Shown here piece by piece: positions 55,770-64,000 of a stretch of 64,000 bases of DNA. A program made the translations under genes and the position numbers. The DNA comes from Echinimonas agarilytica (GTDB taxonomy: Bacteria > Pseudomonadota > Gammaproteobacteria > Enterobacterales > Neiellaceae): positions 186,001 to 250,000 of the forward strand of contig NZ_JAMQGP010000006.1 of NCBI RefSeq assembly GCF_023703465.1, written 5' to 3'. Each line of letters opens with the position of its first letter. The stretch's first letter is position 1. The notes below the pieces were generated by a model. The model was given only the letters and a program-made list of their open reading frames with translations. It had not been told where the DNA came from and did no database searches.

Positions 55770-55787
55770 GTGGGTCAATTGAACAGG

Positions 55788-57659
55788 TTAGGTATTGATG
55801 TAAGCTTCTATGGAGGTTTGAATTCCTGATGAATCTAAGCCAAGTTCAGCTAAGATTTCTGCTTGTTCCCCGTGTTTGATAAACACATCTGGTAGCCCCA
55901 GGTTGAGTACAGGCTTCGGCATTTTATTGGCCATTAAATACTCTATCACCGCAGAGCCAGCGCCACCCTTAATCGCATGGTCTTCAACTGTGACGAGTAC
56001 GTCATGGCTTTGCGCCAATTCTGCCACTCTAGCTTCGTCAATAGGTTTGGCGAAGCGCATATCAACGAGTGTTGCGTCTATCGCTTCTGCTACGCTAACG
56101 CATTCATGTAGTAATGGCCCAAAACAAAGAATCGCAACTTTTTGCGCCGTACTTTGACGAACGGTGTTCGACTGACCGATTTCAATGCGTTGCATAGGAC
56201 CTGATATGTCCGCACCTGTGCCTTTTCCGCGTGGATAGCGAACAGCGGCAGGTTTATCTAATGTATGCCCAGTAAAGAGCATGTTACGGCACTCTGCTTC
56301 ATCTGACGGTACCATAATGACCATCTTGGGAATGCAGCGCAAAAAGCTAATATCGAATGCACCCTGATGTGTAGGGCCATCGGACCCGACTACGCCAGCT
56401 CGGTCAATGGCAAACAAGACAGGTTGATCTTGAATGGCAACGTCATGAATAACTTGATCATATCCGCGTTGTAAAAACGTCGAATAAATAGCGACAACTG
56501 GATTTAGCCCTTCGCACGACAAACCCGCGGCAAGGGTTACCGCATGCTGCTCTGCAATCGCAACATCAAAGTATTGCTCTGGAAACTCTTTTGAGAACCG
56601 AACCATGCCAGAACCTTCGCGCATGGCAGGGGTAATCGCCATGAGTTTTGGATCTTCGGTGGCCATGTCACAAAGCCAGTCTCCGAATACTTTTGAATAG
56701 GTGGGTAGGCCGGGTTTGCTGCTTGGCAATTGTTGGTCGGACGGATCAAACTGCGGCACGGCATGATAGCCAATGGGATCTTTTTCCGCAGGCTCGTAGC
56801 CTTTGCCCTTGGTTGTTTTAATGTGCAACAACTGAGGGCCTTTGAGTTGGCGCATGTTCGATAGCGTGTCAACCAAAGCTTCTACATCATGACCGTCAAT
56901 TGGGCCGATGTAGTTAAACCCAAGCTCTTCAAAAATAGTGCCGGGTACCACCATGCCTTTTAAGTGTTCTTCCGTGCGTTTGGCCAACTCTTTGATGGGG
57001 GGAATGCCGGAAAGAACAATTTTACTGCTTTCTCGGATAGTTGAATAGAAACTACCCGACAACAAGCGAGCAAAGTGGTTATTCAGTGCGCCGACGTTTT
57101 CACTAATAGACATCTCGTTGTCATTGAGAACGACAAGCATGTCGGGATGCACATCGCCTGCGTGGTTGAGCGCTTCAAATGCCATGCCAGCGGTAATGGC
57201 ACCGTCGCCAATGATCGATACAACCTTACGGTTCTTTTGTTCTTTTTGAGCCGCAATCGCCATACCCAGAGCAGCACTGATGGTTGTACTTGAGTGACCT
57301 ACATTGAAGTGGTCATACTCACTTTCATTGCGCCAAGGGAACGGGTGAAGGCCATCTTTTTTCTTGATGGTTTCCATGCGATCGCGACGGCCTGTGATGA
57401 TCTTATGAGGATAGGCTTGATGACCTACATCCCACAACAAGCGGTCAAATGGGGTATTGAACACGTAATGCAGAGCAACAGTGAGTTCCACTGTTCCTAA
57501 CCCTGAAGCGAGATGCCCGCTGCTACGACTCACTGACGCAAGCAGGTATTGACGAAGTTCTTGGCAAATTTGCTCAAGCTGTGGCTCTGAAAGCAGTCTT
57601 AGATCATCAGGACTGTTAACTTTCATGAGCAATGGGTAATGGGCCGGTTCAATTGTCAT
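55788..57659 (-). CDS. dxs: 1-deoxy-D-xylulose-5-phosphate synthase
   Basis: A 623-residue transketolase-fold enzyme, close to the 620 of E. coli. Motifs include [41 protein letters not shown] (thiamine diphosphate site) and [11 protein letters not shown]. It makes DXP from pyruvate and glyceraldehyde-3-phosphate, first step of the MEP isoprenoid pathway. ATG 57659 is chosen by alignment; an upstream in-frame ATG (57734) adds 25 unrelated residues and would overlap ispA. Confidence 0.96.
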   Translation of the reverse strand: MTIEPAHYPLLMKVNSPDDLRLLSEPQLEQICQELRQYLLASVSRSSGHLASGLGTVELTVALHYVFNTPFDRLLWDVGHQAYPHKIITGRRDRMETIKKKDGLHPFPWRNESEYDHFNVGHSSTTISAALGMAIAAQKEQKNRKVVSIIGDGAITAGMAFEALNHAGDVHPDMLVVLNDNEMSISENVGALNNHFARLLSGSFYSTIRESSKIVLSGIPPIKELAKRTEEHLKGMVVPGTIFEELGFNYIGPIDGHDVEALVDTLSNMRQLKGPQLLHIKTTKGKGYEPAEKDPIGYHAVPQFDPSDQQLPSSKPGLPTYSKVFGDWLCDMATEDPKLMAITPAMREGSGMVRFSKEFPEQYFDVAIAEQHAVTLAAGLSCEGLNPVVAIYSTFLQRGYDQVIHDVAIQDQPVLFAIDRAGVVGSDGPTHQGAFDISFLRCIPKMVIMVPSDEAECRNMLFTGHTLDKPAAVRYPRGKGTGADISGPMQRIEIGQSNTVRQSTAQKVAILCFGPLLHECVSVAEAIDATLVDMRFAKPIDEARVAELAQSHDVLVTVEDHAIKGGAGSAVIEYLMANKMPKPVLNLGLPDVFIKHGEQAEILAELGLDSSGIQTSIEAYINT

Positions 57660-57693
57660 TGTCAGGTACGCAGAATTCTTATGTAATAATTTT

Positions 57694-58593
57694 TTAGTAA
57701 TTGCGAGTAATGATGTAATGCGCAAAATTTGCAAGCAGGTCGCTATTGTAGGGCAAAGCTCTCAAGGCTTGTAGCGAAGATTGCAATAGAGTGTCTGCTT
57801 TTTGACGTGCACCGTCTAAGCCCAGCAGAGAGGGGTAGGTCGATTTATTGGCTTCAATGTCTGAGCCTTGGGGTTTTCCGAGGGTTTCAGTGTCAGACGT
57901 TACATCTAAAATGTCGTCTTGAACCTGAAATGCCAAGCCAATATCTCGTGCAAATTTTATGAGCTGCAGGTGCTGTTTGGGTTCAATATTGGCGGCTAAT
58001 GCTGCAAGATCTACGGAACACTGTAACAAAGCCCCTGTTTTGGCTCGGTGAATGGCTTCTAATTGCTCAAGCGTGATGGACTTGTCTGTTGCGTCTAGAT
58101 CCATTGCTTGGCCGCCGCACATTCCAATGTAACCACTGGCTTGCGATAGACTTTTGACCATGCGCAATTGTTGCTCCGCATTGAGGCCTTCGATGGGCGT
58201 GCTAAGCAAATCAAACGCAAGCGTCTGCAAAGCGTCACCGGCAAGTATTGCAGTGGCTTCATCGAATGCTACATGGCAGGTTGGTTTTCCGCGGCGTAAG
58301 TCGTCGTCATCCATGGCAGGCAAATCATCATGAATCAATGAGTATGCATGGATGCATTCAATGGCGCATGCGGCGGCATCGAGTTGATGTTGTGGCACAT
58401 CTAGCATGTCACCCACGGCATACACCATGAATGGACGCACTCTCTTACCGCCAAGGAGCAAGCCGTGACGCATGGCTGCTTTTAATTGCGGCGTGTCGTC
58501 AGCCAGCGTATTAATGGCGCAGCTGAGTTGTTCATCAATGCGTTGGCGAACGGAATCTTGATAATCAGCTAAATTTTGTTGTGTTTCGATCAT
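57694..58593 (-). CDS. ispA: Farnesyl diphosphate synthase
   Basis: A 299-residue short-chain prenyltransferase. The first Asp-rich motif is [14 protein letters not shown] (from residue 89) and the second is DDILDVTSD. It condenses isopentenyl and dimethylallyl/geranyl diphosphate to farnesyl diphosphate. It overlaps xseB by four bases (ATGA) and ends 34 bases before dxs, forming the conserved xseB-ispA-dxs operon. Confidence 0.96.
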   Translation of the reverse strand: MIETQQNLADYQDSVRQRIDEQLSCAINTLADDTPQLKAAMRHGLLLGGKRVRPFMVYAVGDMLDVPQHQLDAAACAIECIHAYSLIHDDLPAMDDDDLRRGKPTCHVAFDEATAILAGDALQTLAFDLLSTPIEGLNAEQQLRMVKSLSQASGYIGMCGGQAMDLDATDKSITLEQLEAIHRAKTGALLQCSVDLAALAANIEPKQHLQLIKFARDIGLAFQVQDDILDVTSDTETLGKPQGSDIEANKSTYPSLLGLDGARQKADTLLQSSLQALRALPYNSDLLANFAHYIITRNY

Positions 58594-58832
58594 GAGTTCG
58601 TTTCATCAAACAAAGACAAGGGCGCTTGCTCGTCTTGAGACAACAAGATTTTGACTTGTTGCTCTGCATTATCCAATTTCAGGCGTGTCGCTCTGGCTAG
58701 GGCAATACCGCGTTCAAATTGCTTTAATGCTTGTTCTAGCGGGACTTCTCCTGACTCAAGTTGAACCACAACATGTTCCAGTTCAGACATTGCGTCTTCA
58801 AAGCTGAGGTTTTCTGGTTTTTTAGCTGCCAT
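58590..58832 (-). CDS. xseB: Exodeoxyribonuclease VII small subunit
   Basis: An 80-residue helical protein with the XseB pattern (SFEDAMSELEHVVVQLESGEVPLEQAL). It is the small subunit of the single-strand nuclease ExoVII. The ATG at 58832 follows AAGGAG; an in-frame ATG at 58859 is not needed. First gene of the xseB-ispA-dxs operon. Confidence 0.94.
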   Translation of the reverse strand: MAAKKPENLSFEDAMSELEHVVVQLESGEVPLEQALKQFERGIALARATRLKLDNAEQQVKILLSQDEQAPLSLFDETNS

Positions 58833-59037
58833 TGTGGACTCCTTAACAATATCGCGCAAAGTTACCTTAGCAAGCAGATTGGATCAATCTAAGTCCGTGA
58901 TCTTGTGCCAAAATGTATTATGCATTGATAACTTAACTTGCCTACAAATCATGTTACCTTTATAAAGTTAAAAGGTAGGCCAAAATACCAAACAATTGAA
59001 TGCACAGACAATTGTAGTGCGATAAAGGAGTAATCGG

Positions 59038-59802
59038 GTGGATTTAGCGACTCTCATAGGACTTATTGGAGCCTTTGCCTTCGTAATCATGGCGATGGTA
59101 TCTGGTGGTTCAATCAGTATGTTCGTTGATGTTCCTTCAGTTCTTATTGTTTTATGTGGTTCTTTGTTCGTAGTGCTCATGAAATTCAATATGGCGCAAT
59201 TTCTCGGCGCAGCCAAAATTGCCGGCAAAGCCTTCATGTTCAAAAACGACAAACCCGACGATCTCATCGAAAAATCAGTAGAAATGGCCGATGCTGCACG
59301 CAAAGGCGGTTTTTTAGCACTGGAAGAAGCAGAAATATCAAACCCCTTTATGCAAAAAGGAGTCGACTTGTTAGTGGATGGCCACGATGCTGAAGTGGTG
59401 CGCTCTGCAATGTCGAAAGATATCAAACTGACCAACGACCGCCATGAAATCGGTATCGGCTTTTTCACCAAACTAGGTGATGTAGCACCCGCAATGGGAA
59501 TGATTGGTACGTTGATTGGTTTAGTGGCCATGTTGTCCAACATGGACGACCCCAAAGCAATTGGTCCAGCTATGGCTGTTGCACTATTAACAACATTGTA
59601 TGGTGCAATGCTAGCCAATATGGTGGCGATTCCTATCGCTGATAAATTAGCACTGCGTAAAGAAGAAGAAATGCTCAATAGGCGTTTGATCATGGATGCC
59701 ATTCTGGGTATTCAAGATGGCCAAAACCCGCGAGTTCTTGATGGCATGTTGAAAAACTACCTTGCTGAGAAAAAGCGGCAAGTCAACACCACCGAGGAGT
59801 AG
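59038..59802 (+). CDS. pomA: Flagellar stator protein PomA
   Basis: A 254-residue MotA/PomA-family protein with four membrane helices (for example MDLATLIGLIGAFAFVIMAMV and the GDVAPAMGMIGTLIGLVAML pair). The GTG at 59038 follows AAAGGAG. With PomB it forms the sodium-driven torque generator of polar flagella. Five bases separate it from pomB. An inverted repeat lies upstream (58955-58977). Confidence 0.93.
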   Translation: MDLATLIGLIGAFAFVIMAMVSGGSISMFVDVPSVLIVLCGSLFVVLMKFNMAQFLGAAKIAGKAFMFKNDKPDDLIEKSVEMADAARKGGFLALEEAEISNPFMQKGVDLLVDGHDAEVVRSAMSKDIKLTNDRHEIGIGFFTKLGDVAPAMGMIGTLIGLVAMLSNMDDPKAIGPAMAVALLTTLYGAMLANMVAIPIADKLALRKEEEMLNRRLIMDAILGIQDGQNPRVLDGMLKNYLAEKKRQVNTTEE

Positions 59803-59807
59803 GTCGG

Positions 59808-60725
59808 ATGGAAGAAGAAGAGTGCAAATGCGAACCGGGAATTCCGGCTTGGATGGCGACATTCGCAGACTTGATGTCGCTACTCATGTGCTTCTTCGTG
59901 CTGTTGTTGGCGTTTTCAGAAATGGACGTGCTGAAATTTAAGCAAATTGCAGGTTCTATGAAATATGCATTTGGTGTTCAAAACCAAATTGAAGTGAAGG
60001 ATATCCCCAAAGGAACCAGTGTGATTGCCCAGGAATTTCGTCCTGGTCGCCCAGACCCTACGCCTATTGAAGAAATTACTCAGCAGACCATGGACATGAC
60101 GCAGCAAACGTTAGAGTTCCAAGCGGGTAAAGATGACTCTTCTGGCGGCCAAAGTCAAAACGAGGCGCAATCTAAATCCAATCCTTCTTTTGAGCAGACT
60201 GAATCTGAAAGCGATTCTAGTGCAGTTTCAGAAGCGGCTGCAGAGACTGCTGAAACAGCCAAACAAATTGCTCAGCAACTTGAGGAACAGATTGTTGATG
60301 GCGCCATTGAAATCGAAGCGTTGGGTCAACAAATTATTATTCGTATCCGTGAGCAAGGCGCGTTCCCGTCTGGCTCTGCTTTCTTACAACCGAAGTTCAA
60401 GCCGATTGTGCGCGAGGTTGCTAGTTTGCTCAAAGATGTCCCCGGTGAAGTGACTATTTCAGGTCATACCGATGACAATACGATTAGTTCAGAGCTGTAT
60501 CGCTCAAATTGGGATTTATCCAGCCAACGAGCAGTTGCCGTGGCGCACGAAATGATGAATGCTGAAGGTTTTGAAGATTCTCGGATGATGGTGGTTGGTC
60601 GCGCTGATTCGATGCCTTTGGTGCCAAATTCATCCGACGCGAATCGTCGCAAAAACAGGCGCGTTGAGATTTCGATTATGCAGGGTAAAGCCAAAGAGTC
60701 ACGTGAAATTCAAGTGACTCAGTAG
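59808..60725 (+). CDS. pomB: Flagellar stator protein PomB
   Basis: A 305-residue protein: short cytoplasmic start, one helix (ADLMSLLMCFFVLLLAF) with the ion-conducting Asp21, a long Gln/Ser/Glu-rich linker (about residues 85-160) and an OmpA-like peptidoglycan-binding domain (ISGHTDDN, NRRKNRRVEI). The N-terminal sequence matches sodium-type PomB rather than proton-type MotB. The linker is longer and more low-complexity than usual. Confidence 0.92.
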   Translation: MEEEECKCEPGIPAWMATFADLMSLLMCFFVLLLAFSEMDVLKFKQIAGSMKYAFGVQNQIEVKDIPKGTSVIAQEFRPGRPDPTPIEEITQQTMDMTQQTLEFQAGKDDSSGGQSQNEAQSKSNPSFEQTESESDSSAVSEAAAETAETAKQIAQQLEEQIVDGAIEIEALGQQIIIRIREQGAFPSGSAFLQPKFKPIVREVASLLKDVPGEVTISGHTDDNTISSELYRSNWDLSSQRAVAVAHEMMNAEGFEDSRMMVVGRADSMPLVPNSSDANRRKNRRVEISIMQGKAKESREIQVTQ

Positions 60726-60868
60726 CATTCACGCTTCAAATCGTGCAGCAGCGGCTTTGGAATTCCAAGGCCGCAAACCTTCCTTTGTTTAAAATTAACC
60801 AATTCTGTGGGTGGCTGGTATAATACCGCGCTGTTTTTTCGTCAGCGCCCATGAAAGGTTCGGCAATC

Positions 60869-62326
60869 ATGAAGTTCATCATCAAGCTATTCCCAGAAAT
60901 CGTCATTAAGAGTAAGTCGGTTCGTAAGCGTTTCAATAAAATATTGGAAGGTAATTTGCGTACAGTGCTGAAGCGAATTGACGATCGAGTTCGAATTCGT
61001 TCAGCTTGGGATCGGATGGAAGTGCAAACACCGGATGGCTTAGACCTTGAAACACAAGACGCTTTGATTGCCGCCATGTGCCGCACACCCGGCATTAGCG
61101 CTGTACAACAGGTTGAGCAATGCGTGTATGAATCCGTTGACCATATTTATCAAGAAGCGCTGAAAGTGTATGGCGCGCAGCTTGCGGGTAAAACATTCTG
61201 TGTTCGGGTAAAGCGCTTGGGCAACCAAGATTTCTCGTCGCTCGATGTTGAACGATACGTAGGGGGCGGCTTAAACCAAAATACAGATGCAATAGGCGTT
61301 AAGCTCAAAAAGCCAGACATCGAAGTTCGTTTGGATATTAATAACGACGTACTCTCAATGGTGACGCGCCAGCATAAAGGTTTGGGTGGTTTTCCTATTG
61401 CCACGCAAGAAAGTGTTTTAAGCTTGATTTCCGGTGGTTTTGATTCCGGCGTTTCGTCATTTCAGTTTATTAAGCGCGGCTGTCGCGTGCACTACTGCTT
61501 TTTCAACTTAGGTGGCGACGCTCACGAGTCGGGTGTTCGCGAGATGGCGTATCACATTTGGCAACGCTATGGTTTTTCTCATCGAGTGAAGTTTGTTGCG
61601 GTACCGTTTGAAGATGTTGTGGCTGATATTTTGGAAAATGTCGAAAACGGCTACATGGGCGTGGTATTGAAGCGTCAAATGATGCGGGCTGCTTCAAAAG
61701 TGGCTGATAACTTGAATATTCAAGCGTTGGTGACAGGTGAGGCTGTAGGGCAAGTTTCAAGTCAAACCATTAGTAACTTGCGGGTGATTGATGAGGTGTC
61801 TGAACATGTCATTATGCGCCCGCTGATTGTGTCTGATAAGCAAACCATTATCGACCAGGCGATTAAAATTGGTACTCATGATTTAGCAGCAAGCATGCCG
61901 GAATTTTGTGGTGTGATTTCAAAAAGTCCCACCATCAAAGCAAGCCCTAAACGCTTGGCTGAAGAAGAAGCAAAACTTAACCTGAGCTTGATCGACGAAG
62001 TCGTTTATCGTTCCAATACGGAAGACATTCGCGACATTTTGAATACGAATAAACCGGCACCGCAAGAGGTTGAGATCGTCGCTGAACTCGTTCCACACTC
62101 GCATGTGATCGACGTGAGAAGTGATGAAGAGGTTGAGGCGTCACCTTTGGAACTCAACAATGCCTTTGTTGAGCACATTCCGTTTTTCAAACTCAATTCT
62201 GAGTTCCCAAAACTAGATGCGAATACGGATTACTATTTGTATTGTGATAGGGGCGTAATGAGCCGCTTACAAGCGATTCATTTAAATGAGGCCGGCTTTG
62301 CTAACGCAAAAGTCTACCGGCCTTAA
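60869..62326 (+). CDS. thiI: tRNA 4-thiouridine synthase / thiazole sulfur carrier ThiI
   Basis: About 485 residues, with THUMP domain, PP-loop ATPase (ISGGFDSGVSSF near residue 188) and C-terminal rhodanese domain. Cys347 lies in EFCGVISKSPT and the persulfide Cys459 in YCDRGVMS, offset by three from E. coli. It makes s4U8 in tRNA and supplies sulfur for thiazole. The start is set at ATG 60869 by family alignment; an upstream ATG (60851) adds six residues. Confidence 0.96.
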   Translation: MKFIIKLFPEIVIKSKSVRKRFNKILEGNLRTVLKRIDDRVRIRSAWDRMEVQTPDGLDLETQDALIAAMCRTPGISAVQQVEQCVYESVDHIYQEALKVYGAQLAGKTFCVRVKRLGNQDFSSLDVERYVGGGLNQNTDAIGVKLKKPDIEVRLDINNDVLSMVTRQHKGLGGFPIATQESVLSLISGGFDSGVSSFQFIKRGCRVHYCFFNLGGDAHESGVREMAYHIWQRYGFSHRVKFVAVPFEDVVADILENVENGYMGVVLKRQMMRAASKVADNLNIQALVTGEAVGQVSSQTISNLRVIDEVSEHVIMRPLIVSDKQTIIDQAIKIGTHDLAASMPEFCGVISKSPTIKASPKRLAEEEAKLNLSLIDEVVYRSNTEDIRDILNTNKPAPQEVEIVAELVPHSHVIDVRSDEEVEASPLELNNAFVEHIPFFKLNSEFPKLDANTDYYLYCDRGVMSRLQAIHLNEAGFANAKVYRP

Positions 62327-62337
62327 ATGATAGAGGG

Positions 62338-62958
62338 TTAGTTGGACGGATCGCAACTGCCCTCTGTGATTTCTTCCTCGTCGTAAACGTCTTCGAAGAT
62401 ACATAAAGGCGCTTCTACATCATCTGCAGCATCAAACCCTAGCAGCTCTTCAATCAAGGTCAGTGCAAACCTCATTGCCGTGCCTGGACCTTGGCTGGTG
62501 ATCAGCATTTCATGTTCGTCAACAACAACGGCCTCATTCGGCATGCCATACTCTTCGTCGAGTTGCTCATGGCACGATGAGTGGCATGTGATGTATGCAT
62601 CTTTGTCTAAGCCGTGATGCATGAGCACGAGCACTGGTGATGCGCAAATAGCAGCCACCCACTTTTGTGCTTCTCGCTGTGCTTTGAGTATTGCAGTGAG
62701 CTCTTCGCTGTCACGCAAGTGTTCAGCTCCAGGCAGTCCTCCGGGCAACACAATCATATCGAACTCTTGAGTGGTCACATCCGACAACATGGCATCTGCT
62801 GTGACTTTTAAGCCATGGGCAAACGTCAGCTGGCGTTGCTTACCTACGCTGGCAAGTGTCACTTCGATGCCTGCTCGGCGCAGAATGTCTGAAATAATCA
62901 CGACTTCCATATCTTCACTGCCATCAGCGATGGGCACTAATACATGTTTTGTCATCAT
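62338..62958 (-). CDS. yajL: DJ-1/PfpI-family protein YajL
   Basis: A 206-residue protein of the DJ-1 family with a conserved cysteine in AAICASPVLVL (Cys105) and the family LPGGLPGAEHLR. YajL/ThiJ-like proteins are oxidative-stress-related and debated deglycases or chaperones. The tail is longer than usual and acidic (EDVYDEEEITEG). ATG codons at 62958 and 62955 are both possible. Convergent with thiI. Confidence 0.88.
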   Translation of the reverse strand: MMTKHVLVPIADGSEDMEVVIISDILRRAGIEVTLASVGKQRQLTFAHGLKVTADAMLSDVTTQEFDMIVLPGGLPGAEHLRDSEELTAILKAQREAQKWVAAICASPVLVLMHHGLDKDAYITCHSSCHEQLDEEYGMPNEAVVVDEHEMLITSQGPGTAMRFALTLIEELLGFDAADDVEAPLCIFEDVYDEEEITEGSCDPSN

Positions 62959-62970
62959 GAAACCTTTTGA

Positions 62971-63873
62971 TTAGAGGTGAATATAACTGCGCTCAATCTG
63001 TTTGATGTGTTGCACTATGGTTTGGTGATTCGGAACATCCACGTGGAATTGTTCTGCACACGCCACAATATAGCCATTAATGTAGTCGATTTCTGTGGTG
63101 CGGTGGTGCAAAACATCTTGCAGCATGGACGATTTGTTGTGGGCTGTGGCAGTTGCTACATCAAATACAGTATTTATCATTTGTTCGGGGCAAATATCGA
63201 TACCGGCGTGTTGGACAACCTCACAGGCTTGTGTGCACAGCTGTTGAACGTCATGGTGATACGCAGGCGTATTGATAGCGCCATTGAGCACTTGGTCGCG
63301 AGCTGTGAGTGGGTTGATGACGGCATTGATAATCAGTTTTTGCCACAGCTGAATCATTATATCGTCGCACCACTCAACTTGGCCTAAGGCTGAGTTGAGT
63401 GCGCGGAATACCGGCATCTGCACGTGTGGTGTGGGGCTTATGGAACCTATTTGCGTTAACCCTTCGCCTGTGTGTTGTACACGGTGAGGTTGGACAAGTA
63501 GAGCTCCATGACGCGAACTCGCCAATAGCAATGGGTGTTGCGGAACAAGCGTTTGAATAGCTTGAGCATTTCCTAAACCATTGTGAAGCAGAATGATGGG
63601 GCTGGAGAAAGGAAGCTTGACCTGTTCCAGCAACTGGCGCAATGCTGCTTCAGCTTGAAAAACTTTGGTTGTCACCAGCACCGCATCCACAGGGGAACTT
63701 TGAATTGTCGAGGTTTGCCACGCGGTAGTATGTCCTTGACGGTCGATCAATTCATACCCTTTTGGAGCAACTTCGCCCAATCGTCCCCAAAAGCTCACAC
63801 TGTGGTCGTGAAGGGCCAATTTGCTGCCATAGAGTTGGCCCAGAGCGCCCGGCCCTACAATTAGCCAGTGCAT
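62971..63873 (-). CDS. panE: 2-dehydropantoate 2-reductase
   Basis: A 300-residue NADPH-dependent reductase with an N-terminal Rossmann motif GPGALGQLYG, TTKVFQAEAAL (catalytic Lys) and a C-terminal domain with NPLTARDQVLNG. It reduces ketopantoate to pantoate in pantothenate synthesis. Its start overlaps the preceding VanZ-like gene by 13 bases, and it ends 12 bases before yajL, so all three may form an operon. Confidence 0.9.
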   Translation of the reverse strand: MHWLIVGPGALGQLYGSKLALHDHSVSFWGRLGEVAPKGYELIDRQGHTTAWQTSTIQSSPVDAVLVTTKVFQAEAALRQLLEQVKLPFSSPIILLHNGLGNAQAIQTLVPQHPLLLASSRHGALLVQPHRVQHTGEGLTQIGSISPTPHVQMPVFRALNSALGQVEWCDDIMIQLWQKLIINAVINPLTARDQVLNGAINTPAYHHDVQQLCTQACEVVQHAGIDICPEQMINTVFDVATATAHNKSSMLQDVLHHRTTEIDYINGYIVACAEQFHVDVPNHQTIVQHIKQIERSYIHL

Positions 63874-64000
63874 GATGCGGCTTTAGTTGCGGGTGGCTTG
63901 GCAAGCTTTCTAACGATAGGCATTAGGGCTAAATAGCAAAATACGCCTAGAGAATTTGCGATCAGATCGGCCAAGCTCGCCGAGCGATAACCCGTTTGGC
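63861..64000 (-). CDS. VanZ-like protein, C-terminal end (cut by window edge)
   Basis: The reverse strand gives QTGYRSASLADLIANSLG followed by a hydrophobic helix and a short basic tail, which is the C-terminal pattern of VanZ-like family membrane proteins (RSASxxDLxANxxG). About 45 residues are within the window. The stop lies inside the start of panE (13-base overlap). Confidence 0.7.
   Translation of the reverse strand, partial: QTGYRSASLADLIANSLGVFCYLALMPIVRKLAKPPATKAASCTG

Noticed and set aside
58954..58990. Sigma-28 flagellar promoter before pomA
   Set aside because: TAAAG and GCC elements exist but are spaced about three bases too close.

Overview
The window reads as a chromosomal segment of a marine gammaproteobacterium, most like the Alteromonadales. 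The housekeeping clusters are those of this group: glyA near nrdR-ribD-ribE-ribB-ribH-nusB-thiL-pgpA; xseB-ispA-dxs beside pomA-pomB and thiI; smp divergent from serB; metR divergent from metE. A sodium-type flagellar stator (PomAB) and a sodium:solute symporter fit a marine lifestyle. No rRNA or tRNA gene was seen.

Layout. (1) 1-10 kb is a carbohydrate locus: a TonB-dependent receptor (cut by the window edge), a cellobiose-2-epimerase-like protein, an SSS-family symporter and a GH94 cellobiose phosphorylase, followed by two LacI-family regulators and a di-heme peroxidase-like lipoprotein. Repeated 14-bp dyads of the form TGAAAWCGNTTTCA lie in front of the receptor, the epimerase operon, the first LacI gene and the di-heme gene, suggesting one small regulon. 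(2) 10-32.6 kb is core genome with ordinary enzymes: metR/metE, a KAS III, lrgAB, smrA, a TraB/GumN protein, a diguanylate cyclase, prfC, yjjV, an HDAC-like protein, a solute-binding protein, a Sel1/TonB-like protein, polB, a VOC protein, and a CsdA-CsdE fusion convergent with tcdA. (3) 32.6-36.9 kb is the unusual part. Two GGA-rich RNA genes that look like CsrB-type sponges of CsrA lie in the same direction 3.6 kb apart. Between them is an accessory island with two small membrane proteins, integron attC-like remnants, a decayed RAYT-like transposase with a REP-like palindrome, and a pair of very small genes (a ribbon-helix-helix protein and a lysine-rich microprotein) behind a 32-bp palindromic operator. 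(4) 36.9-64 kb is core again: a glycosidase-like lipoprotein, smp/serB, two PilZ proteins around radA, ettA, glyA, the riboflavin cluster, dxs-ispA-xseB, pomAB, thiI, yajL, panE and the end of a VanZ-like gene.

How it fits together. Cyclic-di-GMP genes (a GGDEF protein and two PilZ proteins), sodium-driven motility and Csr sponge RNAs all concern the switch between motile and attached life, although only the RNAs regulate globally. The carbohydrate locus appears to import a short beta-1,4-glucoside across both membranes and cleave it by phosphorolysis. Its epimerase-like member lacks two conserved catalytic residues, so its role is open. Start codons were adjusted where a Shine-Dalgarno sequence or family length decided; several genes use GTG or TTG.
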